From Meconema thalassinum (Eukaryota > Arthropoda > Insecta > Orthoptera > Tettigoniidae): DNA of 64,000 bases. The notes beneath the pieces were generated by a model. It searched no databases. It worked only from the letters and a program-made list of their open reading frames with translations, and was not told the origin of the DNA. The position numbers and the translations under genes are program-made. The stretch lies in contig OX336397.1 in NCBI GenBank assembly GCA_946902985.2, positions 186,004,813 through 186,068,812 on the forward strand, in the 5' to 3' direction. Shown in pieces: positions 1 through 10,291 of this stretch. How positions within the stretch are numbered: position 1 is the first letter of the stretch; every line of letters begins with the position of its first letter.

Positions 1-2045
1 TACAGCCGCCATCTTGAGGTTATGTAAACAATTGAACTATATTAGATGCGAGTGCATTACAATATGTATAGTCATTTACTGTACCACATTTCACGGCGCT
101 CAGATGGTTAAATCACGAGCAAAGTCTATTAAAATGTTCAACTTCGCTTGGCCGCCATGTTCGTTTTGTACTTTACAGGTTTCTGAAGGTACATAGATAA
201 ACTTGCAGCAGTGCCTTTTATCACCATATTATATTTCAGGGCGATATCATAAATAGTTTCGGTGATATTGAATGCCAGTGAAATATTTCGCACAGCCACC
301 ATTTTGAGGTAATGTAAACAATTGAACTAAATTAGAAGCTAGTGCATGACGATGTGTATAAACTTTTCCTGTAGCATGTTTCATTACGTTTGGATGGTTA
401 AATCGCAAGAAAAGTGTATTTAAAAGTCTCAACTTCGCTTGGCCGCCATGTTCGTTTTGTAGTTACCAGGTTTCTGAAAGTCTCATAAATGAACTTCTAG
501 TAGTTCTCTTTATGAGCGTACAAATTTTCAGGGTGACATCTGTAATAGTTTCGGAGATACTGAATGCTGGTGAAATATTTCGCACAGCCTCCATGTTGGA
601 ATGGTGAGACATTATAAAATTTGAAGGGCAGGGTCGGGGTCGGCCAGAATGGTGCTATGACCTTACCGAGTTTTTTGAAAACGCTCCAGCCGTTTAGAAT
701 TTTTTAGGGGCGGGGGCACACACACACCATCACACACACACACGCACACACAGACACAAGGACAAAAGGTGATCTTATAAGCCTGTTTTTTTTTCATAAA
801 ATGAAGATAGGCTCAACATTATATGCCAGTGATAAACATTTGTAAAAGGATTTACTGTACCAAGGGTCACTGCACTCGGTTGGTTAAATTGCGAGAAACG
901 ACCATGTGAATATTTATACTTTGCGTCGCCGCCATGTTGGATTTGTGATCACCAGGTTATTAAAAGTCCTATAGGTGAACTTATGTTCATAGCCCCTATG
1001 AACATGAAACATTCAGTTTGATAGCTGTAATAGATTCGTAGATATTGAGATCTATCTAAATATTTCGGATGGTTGCCATATTGGATTGTTATATTTATAG
1101 GCCATAGAGTCATGTACCATTTAAGGAAAATTATAACGTAGGTATATTATTCAAACTTTCACTTCGATCGTATGAATACGCCACAAGAAATAAAAACTTA
1201 ATTTAAAAATTTGCACAGCCGCCATCTTGAGGTTATGTAAACAATTGAACTAAATTAGTTACCAGTGCATTTCAATGTGTATAAACATTTCCTGTACCAA
1301 GTTTCATTGCGTTTGGATCATTAAATCGCGAGAAAGGTCTATTTAAAATTTTCAACTTCGCTTGACCGCCATATTCGTTTTGTAGTTAACCGGTTTTTGA
1401 AAGTCTAATAGGTCAACTTCCATTAGTGCCCTTTATCTCCGTACAAAATTTCAGGGTGATACCGCTAACAGTTTCAGAGATATAGAATGCTGGTGAAATA
1501 TTTCGCACGGCCGCCATCTTGAGGTTATGTGACCAATTGAACGAAGTTAGATGTCGGTGCAATACAATGTGTAGAAACATATACTGTACCAAGTTTTATT
1601 GCGTTTGGTTGGTTAAATCGCGAGAAACGTCTATTTAAAAGTCGCAAATTCGCATGGCCACTTTGTTGGTATTTTAGTTACCAGGTTTTCAAACGTCACA
1701 TAGGTGAACTTCTAGCAGTTCCCTCTATCACCGTAAAATATCCCAGGGTGATATCGGTAATAGTTTCGGAGATATTGAATGCCGGTTAAATATTTCGCAC
1801 AGCCGCAATGTTGGATTGGTGAGACGTAACAAAATTTGAAGGGCACGGTGGGGGTCCCCTGGAATAGTGCTATGAACATACCGAGTTTCATTGAAATCGC
1901 TCCAGCCGTTTAGAAGTTATCAGGGGTGGGACACACACCTTCACACACACCATCACACTCACACGCACACACAGACAGACATACGGACAAAAAGTGATCT
2001 CATAAGCCAATTTTTGTTTCATAATTGAAAATAGGCTAAAAATAC
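1..2045 (+). repeat. Dispersed repeat family R1 (~292-bp subunits, CA-rich 3' part, terminal hairpin)
   Basis: The motif CACAGCCGCCATCTTGAGG and close variants recur at about 1, 293, 583, 1214, 1505 and 1798, with spacings near 291-293 bp. The last subunit of each series has the variant GCCATGTTGGATTGG. Each series is followed by a segment containing CCAGCCGTTTAGAA, a CA-rich microsatellite (about 717-757 and 1930-1982), and an end in which AGCCTATTTT and GAAAATAGGCT can pair as a hairpin. At least two copies lie here, ending near 815 and 2045; the first is cut by the window edge. The same family returns at 54901-57240. No long ORF is present. The class is not resolved: it could be a non-autonomous DNA element, a Helitron-like element or an untranslated LINE-related repeat. 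Confidence 0.75.
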
Positions 2046-2751
2046 GTATATCGATTTTTAAGGTGATCAGATTCATAATGTTCTTATCGTGGTTTGGATA
2101 TTAAATGGAGTGCCATGGCCTCTTAAAGAGATAGATGGGAACTTGGTGGTCACGTCTTGAGCTACTGTTGCCATGCAAACGACCGGCCTTGCCATTCCCT
2201 CGTCAGTTTATTTTCTGACTTTATTAGCCTTTGCTCGAGTGCTAAAAGGCCGAAATCAAAATAATGAGAAAGACTATCCAAAATTCATGGAGCCAGCGGT
2301 TTCTTCTGGGTCCTGAACCATAATATGCATGCAAAATTTGGTTGAGAAACGGAGGAACGGTGTAGACGTGTTTAGAGAACAAATCCACATATATACACAC
2401 ATACATACATACAGACATGCTGGCTATGTTTCGTTTATTTATATAATTTTTTTTCTGACATGTTTATTTTTCCTATCTGTTAGGTTAAATCCTGTCGTCG
2501 TAAAACTAGTTGGCACCTATCCTTTTTTTAATAACTCCGTATTGAAGAAGATTCAGCGCTGAACTGAGTTATGTTATTGATTTTAGAACTTGATTATCTA
2601 AATTATTTTGTGTATATTTTGATTTAAAAAAATAAAGCTTAACATTTATACACTCACCATTAATATTTATTATTTCCTAACTACTTTTGAAAATTATTGT
2701 ACAAAGACCAATATTATATTTATTTTATTTAAAACTACTTTTTTAAGCAGA
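2046..2751. other. No gene recognised
   Basis: AT-rich sequence with a short (TACA)n-like stretch near 2390-2420. The text around 2280-2360 (AAAATTTGGTTGAGAAACGG, then a CA/TA-rich tract) is reminiscent of the 3' part of R1 but too diverged to assign. I see no convincing exon or RNA gene. Confidence 0.4.
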
Positions 2752-3297
2752 AGAATACAAATCGGGAGTGCCTTCTACCAACAGGTACGGGGACAAGTAT
2801 GGAACAAGGATGTACCAATTAAGGCTAAAGAAGTTGTGTACAAAGCATATTATGTTCCTATAATGACATATGCAGAAGAAACTTAGACAATGACTAAGAG
2901 GGATGAGAGCAGAGTACAAGCAGCTGAGATGAGATTCCTGAGAAGTATGGTCCAGAAAACGAGGAGGGACAGAGTGAGAAATGAAGATATACGGAAAGAA
3001 CTGGGAGTACAGAAACTAAATGACAAACTGGAGCAAAACAGATTGAGATGGTCAATCGGATGAATGAAGTAAGGCTACCAAGACGAGCTCTGGAACGACG
3101 GATGACAGGGAAGAGAGGACGAGGAAGACCAAGAATGCTTTGGATGGACTCGTAGGAGAATAGTATTAGAAAACGGACCCTGGATTGGAACACTGTGTCG
3201 GAAGAGTAATGGTGGAACGACAGAACAAAGTGGAGAGGAACCATATTTGCCCCCACCCAGTGTCAATTGGATAAGGGGAAATGATGTTGATGATGAT
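2752..3297 (+). pseudogene. LINE (non-LTR retrotransposon) 3'-end fragment
   Basis: The plus strand translates, with stops, to the C-terminal tail typical of many insect non-LTR reverse transcriptase ORFs. Recognisable pieces are FYQQVRGQVWNKDVPIKAK, then YYVPIMTYAEET, TKRDESRVQAAEMRFLRSM, DIRKELGVQKLNDKLEQNRL and GKRGRGRPRMLWMDS, and finally a Trp-rich end. The fragment is 5'-truncated: no endonuclease or RT catalytic core is present. It finishes in a GATGATGAT microsatellite tail, as expected for a target-primed insertion. In-frame stops (for example after AEET and MDS) show that it is dead. The clade cannot be assigned from this tail alone. Confidence 0.75.
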
Positions 3298-3470
3298 GAT
3301 CCATTTTATTACTTTATTTCATTTATTACAATTATTATCATTAACTTTTCATTTGTTACTTAGATTTAAGCCATATATAGTATTTTTAGTTTTTAATTCT
3401 TAAATGATTTTAGTTTTAAGCTGAAGATGACCTCATTGAAGGTCGAAACATGTCCCAATATATAAAAAAT
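3298..3470. other. AT-rich spacer, nothing recognised
   Basis: AT-rich sequence between the LINE tail and the SINE fragment, with no open frame or structured RNA that I can support. Confidence 0.3.
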
Positions 3471-3620
3471 CCACAGCCTGCTTCCAGTATCCGACCGGGT
3501 CAGGAATGGAATGAATGAAGCCCCCATCTAGCGGCGAGGATATGAAGTGTGTCGGCTGCCGAAGCCTGTCGCACTCCTCTGGGGCAATGATTAAATGAAT
3601 GACAGATGAAATGAAATGTC
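3471..3620 (-). mobile_element. SINE fragment (3' part), same family as the full copy at 62171-62507
   Basis: About 150 bp matches, with substitutions, the 3' body of the tRNA-derived SINE at 62171-62507. Shared landmarks are CCACAGCCTGCTTCCAG, CGACCGGGTCAGGAATGG, TAGCGGCGAGGATATGAA, GCACTCCTCTGGGGCAA and ATGACAGATGAAATGAAATG. The tRNA-like head with boxes A and B is missing, so this copy is 5'-truncated. It sits in AT-rich DNA; no target-site duplication was recognised. Confidence 0.8.
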
Positions 3621-3724
3621 CCAATATATAAAATATATAAAATACATAATTTTAAACGTTTATTCTAATATCAATACGGATATTTACAACATTTGTGTTT
3701 ACAATGGCAAATGTGTTTGCGTTA

Positions 3725-4045
3725 TATAATGTATCCCCATCTTTACTTGACCTATATATGATTTCTGGCATAGATGGCGATACACATCGACATTTTGGTA
3801 TTTTAGCTTATATTTATAAAATATGTAAGCCCATCTTTACCATATAGGATGTCTGGTAAAGATCCCGATAGACATGCAAATTTTTGCAATTTATAGTAAC
3901 ACTTGTAAATGATATGTGTATCAGGCAGGATCTTTACCAGATATCCTATATTGTTCAAGTAAAGATGGGGATACATATGTTGTAAATATAAGCTTAAATG
4001 CCAGAATTTCGATGTAGGTCAAGTAAAGATGAGGATACATATTTA
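3725..4045. repeat. Imperfect fold-back (inverted repeat) sequence
   Basis: ATCCCCATCTTTACTTGA near 3732 is the reverse complement of TCAAGTAAAGATGGGGAT near 3956. TATAGGATGTCTGGTAAAG near 3845 is matched in reverse complement by CTTTACCAGATATCCTATA near 3930. A further diverged arm (GTCAAGTAAAGATGAGGATA) follows near 4018. The sequence could fold into a long imperfect hairpin and resembles a fold-back or MITE-type element. No ORF or clear TSD was found. Confidence 0.6.
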
Positions 4046-4171
4046 GTAAATATTAGGTAATATCAAAAAATTCTATATGTATCGCGATTCGAAGGCTATT
4101 GTAAATGCCTATTTCTGTTTATATTTCTCCCACCCTAAACCCCTGATTCCCCAGGAGTTTCCCGTAAGCTT

Positions 4172-4186
4172 TCTATAAAAATATCT
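4172..4186. repeat. Target-site duplication, left copy
   Basis: The 15-mer TCTATAAAAATATCT immediately precedes the 714-bp retroelement and recurs exactly at 4901-4915 after its tail. Confidence 0.85.
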
Positions 4187-4900
4187 CACAGGGGCTCACA
4201 ACTAGTGGGACGTGGATTGGCGACCACGGGGCCCCAGCTCCACTTACTTGTGCCGGGACCTCTCTGTCTTCTTTCCTGTCGACCTCCCTTGGTCAACTCT
4301 TGTTCTCTTCCGACCCCGACGGTATTAGGTTATCCGAGGCCTAGGGAGTCTTTCCCTTTCCCGCCTTCATTGGCCCTTGTCTCATCTTTCCTGATACACT
4401 CATTCTGTGTGGGGTCAGCCTTCTTTTTCTTTTCCTTTTACCTCCTGCCTTGTGCTCAAGGCCCTTAAGGAGGCAGGGTGTATGTAGCCCCACCACTTCT
4501 GGTGCACCCTAGATAATGCTACACCCTCAGGGGCTCACGGCTGGTGAGTTCGGGAGTTGACGACCCCGAGGGATTCCTGAGCTGGGTCGGTTTTCCCCTT
4601 TTGTCCCTTACCTTTGGGGCGGACCCTCTCCTCTTTCACTTCCCTATCTGCCTTTCATGGCTCACCTTCCTTCCATGTCCCTCAATCCGCATTCTTCGAG
4701 GATTGAGGGCATTTCTTTTCCTCCTGTCCTTTATTTGCCTTTTCTCCTTTCGTTTTTCCATTTCTTCTTCTAGTATGTAAGTTCGTAGTTAGTTTTAGTT
4801 AGAGTTTACATTTCATTATCATCTGCACGATCACCCAACCCATCCGGGGCCGATAACCTAGATGTTAGGCCCCTTAAAACAACAATTATCATCATCATCA
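4187..4900 (+). mobile_element. 714-bp non-LTR-type retroelement, two related ~340-bp modules, ATC-repeat tail
   Basis: The element is flanked by an exact 15-bp TSD. It contains two diverged modules that start alike: AGGGGCTCACAACTAGTGGG near 4190 and AGGGGCTCACGGCTGGTGAG near 4528. Each continues into a C/T-rich strand. The 3' end carries a hairpin in which GGGGCC pairs with GGCCCC around GATAACCTAGATGTTA, then CCTTAAAACAACAA and a (ATC)n tail ending at the TSD. This layout is that of a target-primed (LINE-mobilised) insertion. It could be a SINE-like dimer or a short internally deleted LINE. The open frames at 4205-4468 and 4544-4780 look like by-products of the C/T-rich composition, not genes. 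Confidence 0.8.
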
Positions 4901-4915
4901 TCTATAAAAATATCT
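4901..4915. repeat. Target-site duplication, right copy
   Basis: Exact repeat of 4172-4186 (TCTATAAAAATATCT), marking the 3' edge of the insertion. Confidence 0.85.
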
Positions 4916-5137
4916 AGCGTCTTTCGTGATGTCTTCAACGCCGCCATTTCGTTTTTAGGGGAATTTTATACGGAATTGTATCGTGATCTATACTACTTCC
5001 TGAAAATGAAACCCCCTGTCAAATCCTTGACAGGCCCGTTAGACATGTGTGTTTTAGAGCGCGTAGGATTTCTATTGTAAATCTACATTAAGAGATCAGA
5101 AGTGTCCGAACCCTCACGTGAGGCTTGGGACGACCTT

Positions 5138-5405
5138 CCCGTACTCTAGCAGACACACAATTCTTAGAGTAACTAGCATGCTATAATCTCCTTTGCTAAC
5201 TGTGTGCTCCCGTACTCGAGCAGACACACAATTCTAAGAGTTACTAGCATGCTCTAATCTCCTTTGAAAACAGTGTGCTCCCGTACTCGAGCAGACACAC
5301 AATTCTTAGAGTTACTAGCATGATATAATCTCCTTTGCTAACTGTGTGCTCCCGTACTCTAGCAGACACACAATTCTTAGAGTTACTAGCATGCTCTACA
5401 ATAGA
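5138..5405. repeat. 71-bp minisatellite, about 3.8 units
   Basis: CCCGTACTC(T/G)AGCAGACACAC begins at 5138, 5209, 5280 and 5351, an exact 71-bp period. Each unit continues with AATTCT(T/A)AGAGT(T/A)ACTAGCATG. Units differ by only a few substitutions, so the array is recent or homogenised. Confidence 0.95.
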
Positions 5406-5991
5406 CTTCCCTTAGAGGCATTTCATTGCTTCAATCTAAATTCATTTTAACATTAAAATATTAAATTGCAGTGAATTGTAAGAAATGCCGTGAATAATAT
5501 TCTGAATGTTGATAGATTTAGGCCTTCATTCTCAAAATTCAAGCTCGTATGGGCAGTCTAGTAGCTTGATACTCAATGATATGTGCATGTGTTGGACCGT
5601 TAGATTTGTTGTGGTCTATTCTATTGTAATTGTTTCAAGGGGCGGAACAGCGGGTTCATCTGCCTCCCTTTTATGGTGTTACGGTTGAAAGAATTAAAAA
5701 TAAATGTTCATTTGTCCTCAATCCTTCATGCTATTACTTCCATTAACATTTTCAATCGCTCTAAATTTAAAGTGGTCTCTAAATGTGTATTATAAGTTTC
5801 AGAACTAGGTATTATAACCACTTATCTGTATAAAGTTTATCTCTGGCAGCAGGATGTGATGGACAGTAGAAAGTCATTCAGCGAATATATCTTCACTTCA
5901 GCAGAGCAGTGCTGTACAATTACATGGCTTATCTTTTGTGTAAATGTATAAGGTGATAACACTGACATCAATTATTCCATCTTATCCCCAG
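5406..5991. other. Candidate intron sequence, with a short relic of a repeat tail
   Basis: AT-rich. TTGTTTCAAGGGGCGGAACA near 5628 is a diverged reverse-complement copy of the CCCCTTAAAACAACAA tail seen at 4870-4890 and near 39005, so a short inverted remnant of that retroelement family probably lies at about 5605-5670. The last 20 bases before 5992 form a pyrimidine-rich splice-acceptor tract. Confidence 0.4.
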
Positions 5992-6050
5992 GATGCAATA
6001 GAAGAAAATCAGAGTGAAGAAGCAGATAAAAGTGGAAATCACCTAAATGA
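5992..6050 (+). CDS. Candidate internal exon of a host gene (possibly the zinc-finger gene)
   Basis: A 59-nt segment is bounded by a good acceptor (ATTCCATCTTATCCCCAG) and a consensus donor (GTAAGT at 6051). Only one of the three frames is open. It encodes an acidic, polar peptide, DAIEENQSEEADKSGNHLN plus two bases (GA) of the next codon. The exon therefore ends in phase 2. The zinc-finger exon at 60759 begins with one base (A) completing a GAA codon, so splicing the two would keep the frame. Such acidic linker exons commonly precede zinc-finger exons in insect C2H2 genes. Phase agreement alone has a one-in-three chance, and other exons could lie outside the window, so the link is an inference. 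Confidence 0.5.
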
Positions 6051-6439
6051 GTAAGTTTAAACGTACAAACTCAATGTTCTTTCGTTTACCTTATATTTAT
6101 CCTCTTTGTGGAAATGTTTAGGCATTTCCTTTTTATTACGCGGCTGCTAACCTTTTATCTTCCAAATATATCTCAGGCATTTCCACACTATTATTTAATT
6201 AAGCGTTGTTAATTCATTATTATTCAGGGCAAACTCAAAATGTATTTGTATTGAAAGACTTAATAATGCCACAAAGTTTTGAGTGAGCTTCATTTTGTAA
6301 CTAAAGGTGAAACACCCGCTTTATAATAATGATATATAATCCAAACTTAACATACCGTAATGTAGTTTGGTATTAAGTCCTATTTTGCGATACGCCTTGC
6401 CCATTATTTTCGTTGGCATAGTTCAAACATTAATCAACC

Positions 6440-7230
6440 AATTTCTTTTAGCCTACTTGCGGTTTTTTCAAAAAATGAAAGTTGACTTATGAGATCAACA
6501 CAGGGCGAAAAATTGTGTGTCTGGCTGTGTGTGTGTGTGAGTGTGTGTACTCTGAATGTCTATTCCCCCCACTATCAATTCGAACACGGTGAAACCGAAT
6601 GGAACGAAATTTGGTACAGAAGTAGCACTAGCAAAGGGCACCTCAGTGTCATGTTTTATATCGCCGCCATCTTGACGGAAACATAATGGCGGCCACCCTA
6701 ATGTTTAAAAGCATAGATCAAATTACGACCAACCTAATTATTTGATCTCTACCAAATTTTGCAGCAACATACCTTTTTGTGGGAAGCATCTTTTGACTGA
6801 ACTACAAGGTCATCAGCCCAATAGTTTGCAGATAGCTGCCATGTATGTGTGCAAATCGATTCACCATATCAATTCAAACATGGCTAAACCGAATTGAGTG
6901 AAGTTTTATATAGATGTAGCACTAGCAAAGGGCGCCTCATATTCATGTATAATATCCGTATAACACGTTGTATTTCAACGAGCTACTACAACCAACATTC
7001 AATTATACTCCTTGAAAAGGACAATGAGTTATACTGATACCCAAGCATTTAGGACTAAGTAGGCTATATGTTCTTTACTGAACATCTTGTTTAATAATAA
7101 CTTAACATAGTAACACTTAATTTCACTTTACAAAATGTTCCTATATTACTAACTTAACATAGTACCCGTAACTCTTAATTTCACTTTCCAAAATGTAACT
7201 ATATTACTTTGGCTCCCACGCAAATATTAG
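6440..7230 (-). repeat. R1-related repeat in inverted orientation, with a short direct duplication
   Basis: TTAGCCTACTTGCGG and GACTTATGAGATCAAC near 6449-6500 are diverged reverse complements of the R1 end (GTGATCTCATAAGCC...TAGGCTAA), followed by the expected GT-rich microsatellite (about 6518-6550). Further in, CGCCGCCATCTTGACGG (6663) and ATGGCGGCC recall the R1 subunits. At 7096-7205 a ~70-bp segment (AACTTAACATAGTA...CTTAATTTCACTTT) is directly duplicated. The piece at 7040-7095 resembles 63118-63195. Confidence 0.5.
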
Positions 7231-7457
7231 CAAAATGGCAACTGGCTAGTGGTATAGGCCTATTTTATAAAGGAGATGAGGGTGGAATGTTTCGCAGACT
7301 CTCTTGTGGTTAAAAAGCAAGATTGATCAAGTTTAATTGTAGAGGCTATGTCATTTATTTAAGAAAATAATTAATGACGTTTCGTGACCACACTTTAAAT
7401 CGCATTTATACACTAGAATTGTCAATAGAGGCCCAGAAATTATTTTGGATATACTGT

Positions 7458-7461
7458 GTAC
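7458..7461. repeat. 4-bp target-site duplication, left (GTAC)
   Basis: GTAC directly precedes the TG that opens the left-most LTR. The same GTAC follows the CA of the right-most LTR at 35756-35759. A single TSD around four LTRs means the array arose at one integration site. Confidence 0.85.
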
Positions 7462-9817
7462 TGTACCCGATATCCGGATAGTAGGCTGTCAGATATCCGC
7501 CCCCTCAATCGGATTGCCAATAATCAATCGCACCGGCACAGCTACATCAATGAAAATGGCACTGACAGATACTATCGAGATTAGAGCACAATAGTTAACA
7601 AGAAATTATTGTGGAACACACCAAAATATACGGGGGTTCATACTTACCTTTACTTACCTCTTAAATTTATCTCGGGGACTGGGTTGTCAACTGGATCACT
7701 TAAAGTATGCCCACACAATAACCTCCACCATGATATTTAAAATGAACCATAACGAAGATGAGAAACTTTAAACTGCACAATAATTTATTTCACATAAAGA
7801 ATGATTTTAACAAAAATAAAACAACAAAATCCACGTGGCAATCAGAAGCCATCGACCACATAACCATGTCCTCTTGTAGGACTTGTATACTCTACATACA
7901 ATGTTTCAGCTTTCTCAAGCTCAAAATAACGTAATTATAATAATGCACTTGGAATGGAAACGGGATTTGGGACGAGACACATATATCAATTGTTTTGCGT
8001 GTTTATATACTTCACATTTTATTTATAGCCACAAGGCTATTATGGATACGTCCTTGGCCTCTGTCATACAGTTGTCCGGGCCAGCTGCAATGCACCTGCA
8101 TCGTCAAAGTGGACTCCCCGTTCGTTCAACCCTAGCATAAGCGAGTTACCTCAGAGCTTGGCTCTCCTTTTCAAAACACGTAAATGTTCACATCTCAACT
8201 GAAATATTATCACGCAAATCTTTTAAATGCTCCATTCAAACACCAGTGGATTACTCCAACAATCCCAAATCATGTTTAATTGTTCAAACCACTTGTTTAA
8301 TTAGCGTTGTTTAGAGTATAAAAACAAAACTCTTAATGTTAATAACAAAAGTTCATTAATTATTTATAACAATAATAAATTGTTTATAACAATGTCAAAC
8401 GACAATTGAAAATTTTATACACGCCTCTATTAATCACTATCATTTCAAATTATTACCAAAGATATTTACAAAATTATTTACAATATTAATATTGTTTATA
8501 TTATTTATACAAGAAATACATTAAACCACAAGTTTATCCGGTTGATAATTACTCAAATCGTGTTGATATAATCGACCAATGAAGGTTAGTTATATTTAAC
8601 TGTCAAATTCAGGTTTAATAAGGTTTAATAATAATTATTAATATTTGTGACGGTAACCTCCATTCAAAATCTTTATCTCAAATTATTTAACACTCTTGTT
8701 AATTTTAACAGTATCTTCATATGAATAACTTTCAAAGAACCAGAACAATACATTCAGCGGGAAAATACTTCGCTCAAAACGCACAAAATTGCACAAAAAT
8801 TGGCCCAAAATTCATCATATATCTTCATATATATGGCATAAAATCCTCCAAACTACACTCAAAAAACCTCCACTTATAAATTCATCAACTTCATTTATTA
8901 CTGTGGGAACCTCCTTCATTATTCAGGGCATTATTCATCAGCGATTTTTACATGTCCACTGAACTAACGATTATACATCCATTTCTCCTCTTTAAAAATT
9001 CTTATATTCATCAATTGTATTAATGACTGTCATTATTTAACCTTCGTGGGTTTCATTCATGAATCGATATGAAGTAAAAATTAGCCAATCACAAATAAAT
9101 TTAATAGCAAATACGATTAGACACTCCTCCCTGGTCTATCAAAATTGAGATTAATATCTTCAAAGTAACGCAGTATAAAAATATTATCTTCAATCAAAGT
9201 TCATCTAAACTGTATGAATAGTCGAATAGAATACAATTAGACTGTGGAATGCAAACATTATTGTTCCAATCTATAATTGAGAAAAACTCCTATCAAAGGT
9301 TCATTACTTTAGTGTATTCAATAAATCGTAATCAAAGTTCATATTTCATAAAATTGTCTATAATGCAATGATAAATGTCTATGTTGCAATCATGTTCATA
9401 AGACGACTAGTATTTCAAAGATCGTCGATATCGTAATAGATTTTAACGCTCTAAAATCATTTAATTATTCTTCTTTCTTGAGGATGACAGAAAATTGGTC
9501 AAAGTAATTTACTGAAGAGAATTACTTTAATAAAATGACACGCTGTCTGAATTCAAATCTGCCATAGCAAATCGTTAACTTTACCGTCAAATCGTGACTA
9601 CAAAAATATGCAAATTACTGAACGAATCTAAATTATCAGTCTCAACTGATCCAAAATTATTTAACTATGCCAATGACATAATAATGTCTCAACAAATCGT
9701 AGAAAAAGGCATAAATCATCGGAAGTGTACTGAGTACAGAAATATCAATCAAGAAAATGGGGCAAAAGATAGGACAGAAAATATGGAAAAATGGTTGCTC
9801 AGATATCGCTACAAGAC

Positions 9818-10204
9818 TCAAATAATACAAGAAACATTCACGACTACCTTATCTGTTGATTGAAGTTCTAGAGGAAAGTTTTCAAAGAAAACTGCTGTTG
9901 GTTCCATTTCACCAGCGTGAAGATGTGCTCCGACCTCGAACCTGGAATCAGCGTCCTCGGAGAATCGAACTGCTTCCTCCTCCGGAAATTGCATTGTTCC
10001 ATGTATACGAAAAACATCCTTCTGGCAAAACTCTTCTTTGTGAGCCGGGTCCACCCTGGCCTCTCTTGAAATTTCCCTGAAGTTCTGGTCGTAATTCTTC
10101 ATGAAGTTTATTGTAGTTATTTCCGCAGAAATATTCATAATCGTGGAGTATGAAAATATTTCCACTGTCATTTGGTATAATTCAGCGATGGATTCACGAT
10201 GCAT
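9818..10204 (-). CDS. Unrecognised 128-aa ORF inside the LTR
   Basis: The ORF is present in all four LTRs (also 18465-18851, 25646-26032 and 32748-33134) with only one or two residue differences among them. It has an acidic middle (FPEEEAVRFSEDADSRFEVG) and no signal peptide or membrane segment. In LTRs 1 and 4 the Tc1 element sits less than 100 bp upstream of its start. I do not recognise the family. Because the LTR copies are recent duplicates, their agreement does not prove selection. It could be an exon of a captured gene, an LTR-encoded accessory protein, or a chance open frame. Confidence 0.25.
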   Translation of the reverse strand: MHRESIAELYQMTVEIFSYSTIMNISAEITTINFMKNYDQNFREISREARVDPAHKEEFCQKDVFRIHGTMQFPEEEAVRFSEDADSRFEVGAHLHAGEMEPTAVFFENFPLELQSTDKVVVNVSCII

Positions 10205-10289
10205 GAGTGTAGTTGGATGTTCACTACATGCTCGCTTTTGTAGAAAGACGATTAACGAAGTTCCATGCTGTTACTTCACTCCAGCGATA

Positions 10290-10291
10290 TA
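10290..10291. repeat. TA target duplication, left side of Tc1 copy A
   Basis: LTR 2 reads GCGATATATGTCCC at this site. The insertion duplicates the central TA: here at 10290-10291 and on the right at 11757-11758. Confidence 0.9.

Noticed and set aside
4205..4780. Two plus-strand ORFs (87 and 78 aa) in the 714-bp element
   Set aside because: Both arise in a C/T-rich strand encoding Leu/Pro/Phe/Ser runs and lack any motif. They are diverged copies of the same non-coding module.
5138..5405. CRISPR-like direct repeats
   Set aside because: The repeats are contiguous 71-bp tandem units with no unique spacers, in a eukaryotic context.
7883..8140. 85-aa plus-strand ORF present in all four LTRs
   Set aside because: On the strand opposite gag, no recognisable domain, and conservation is explained by recent LTR duplication.
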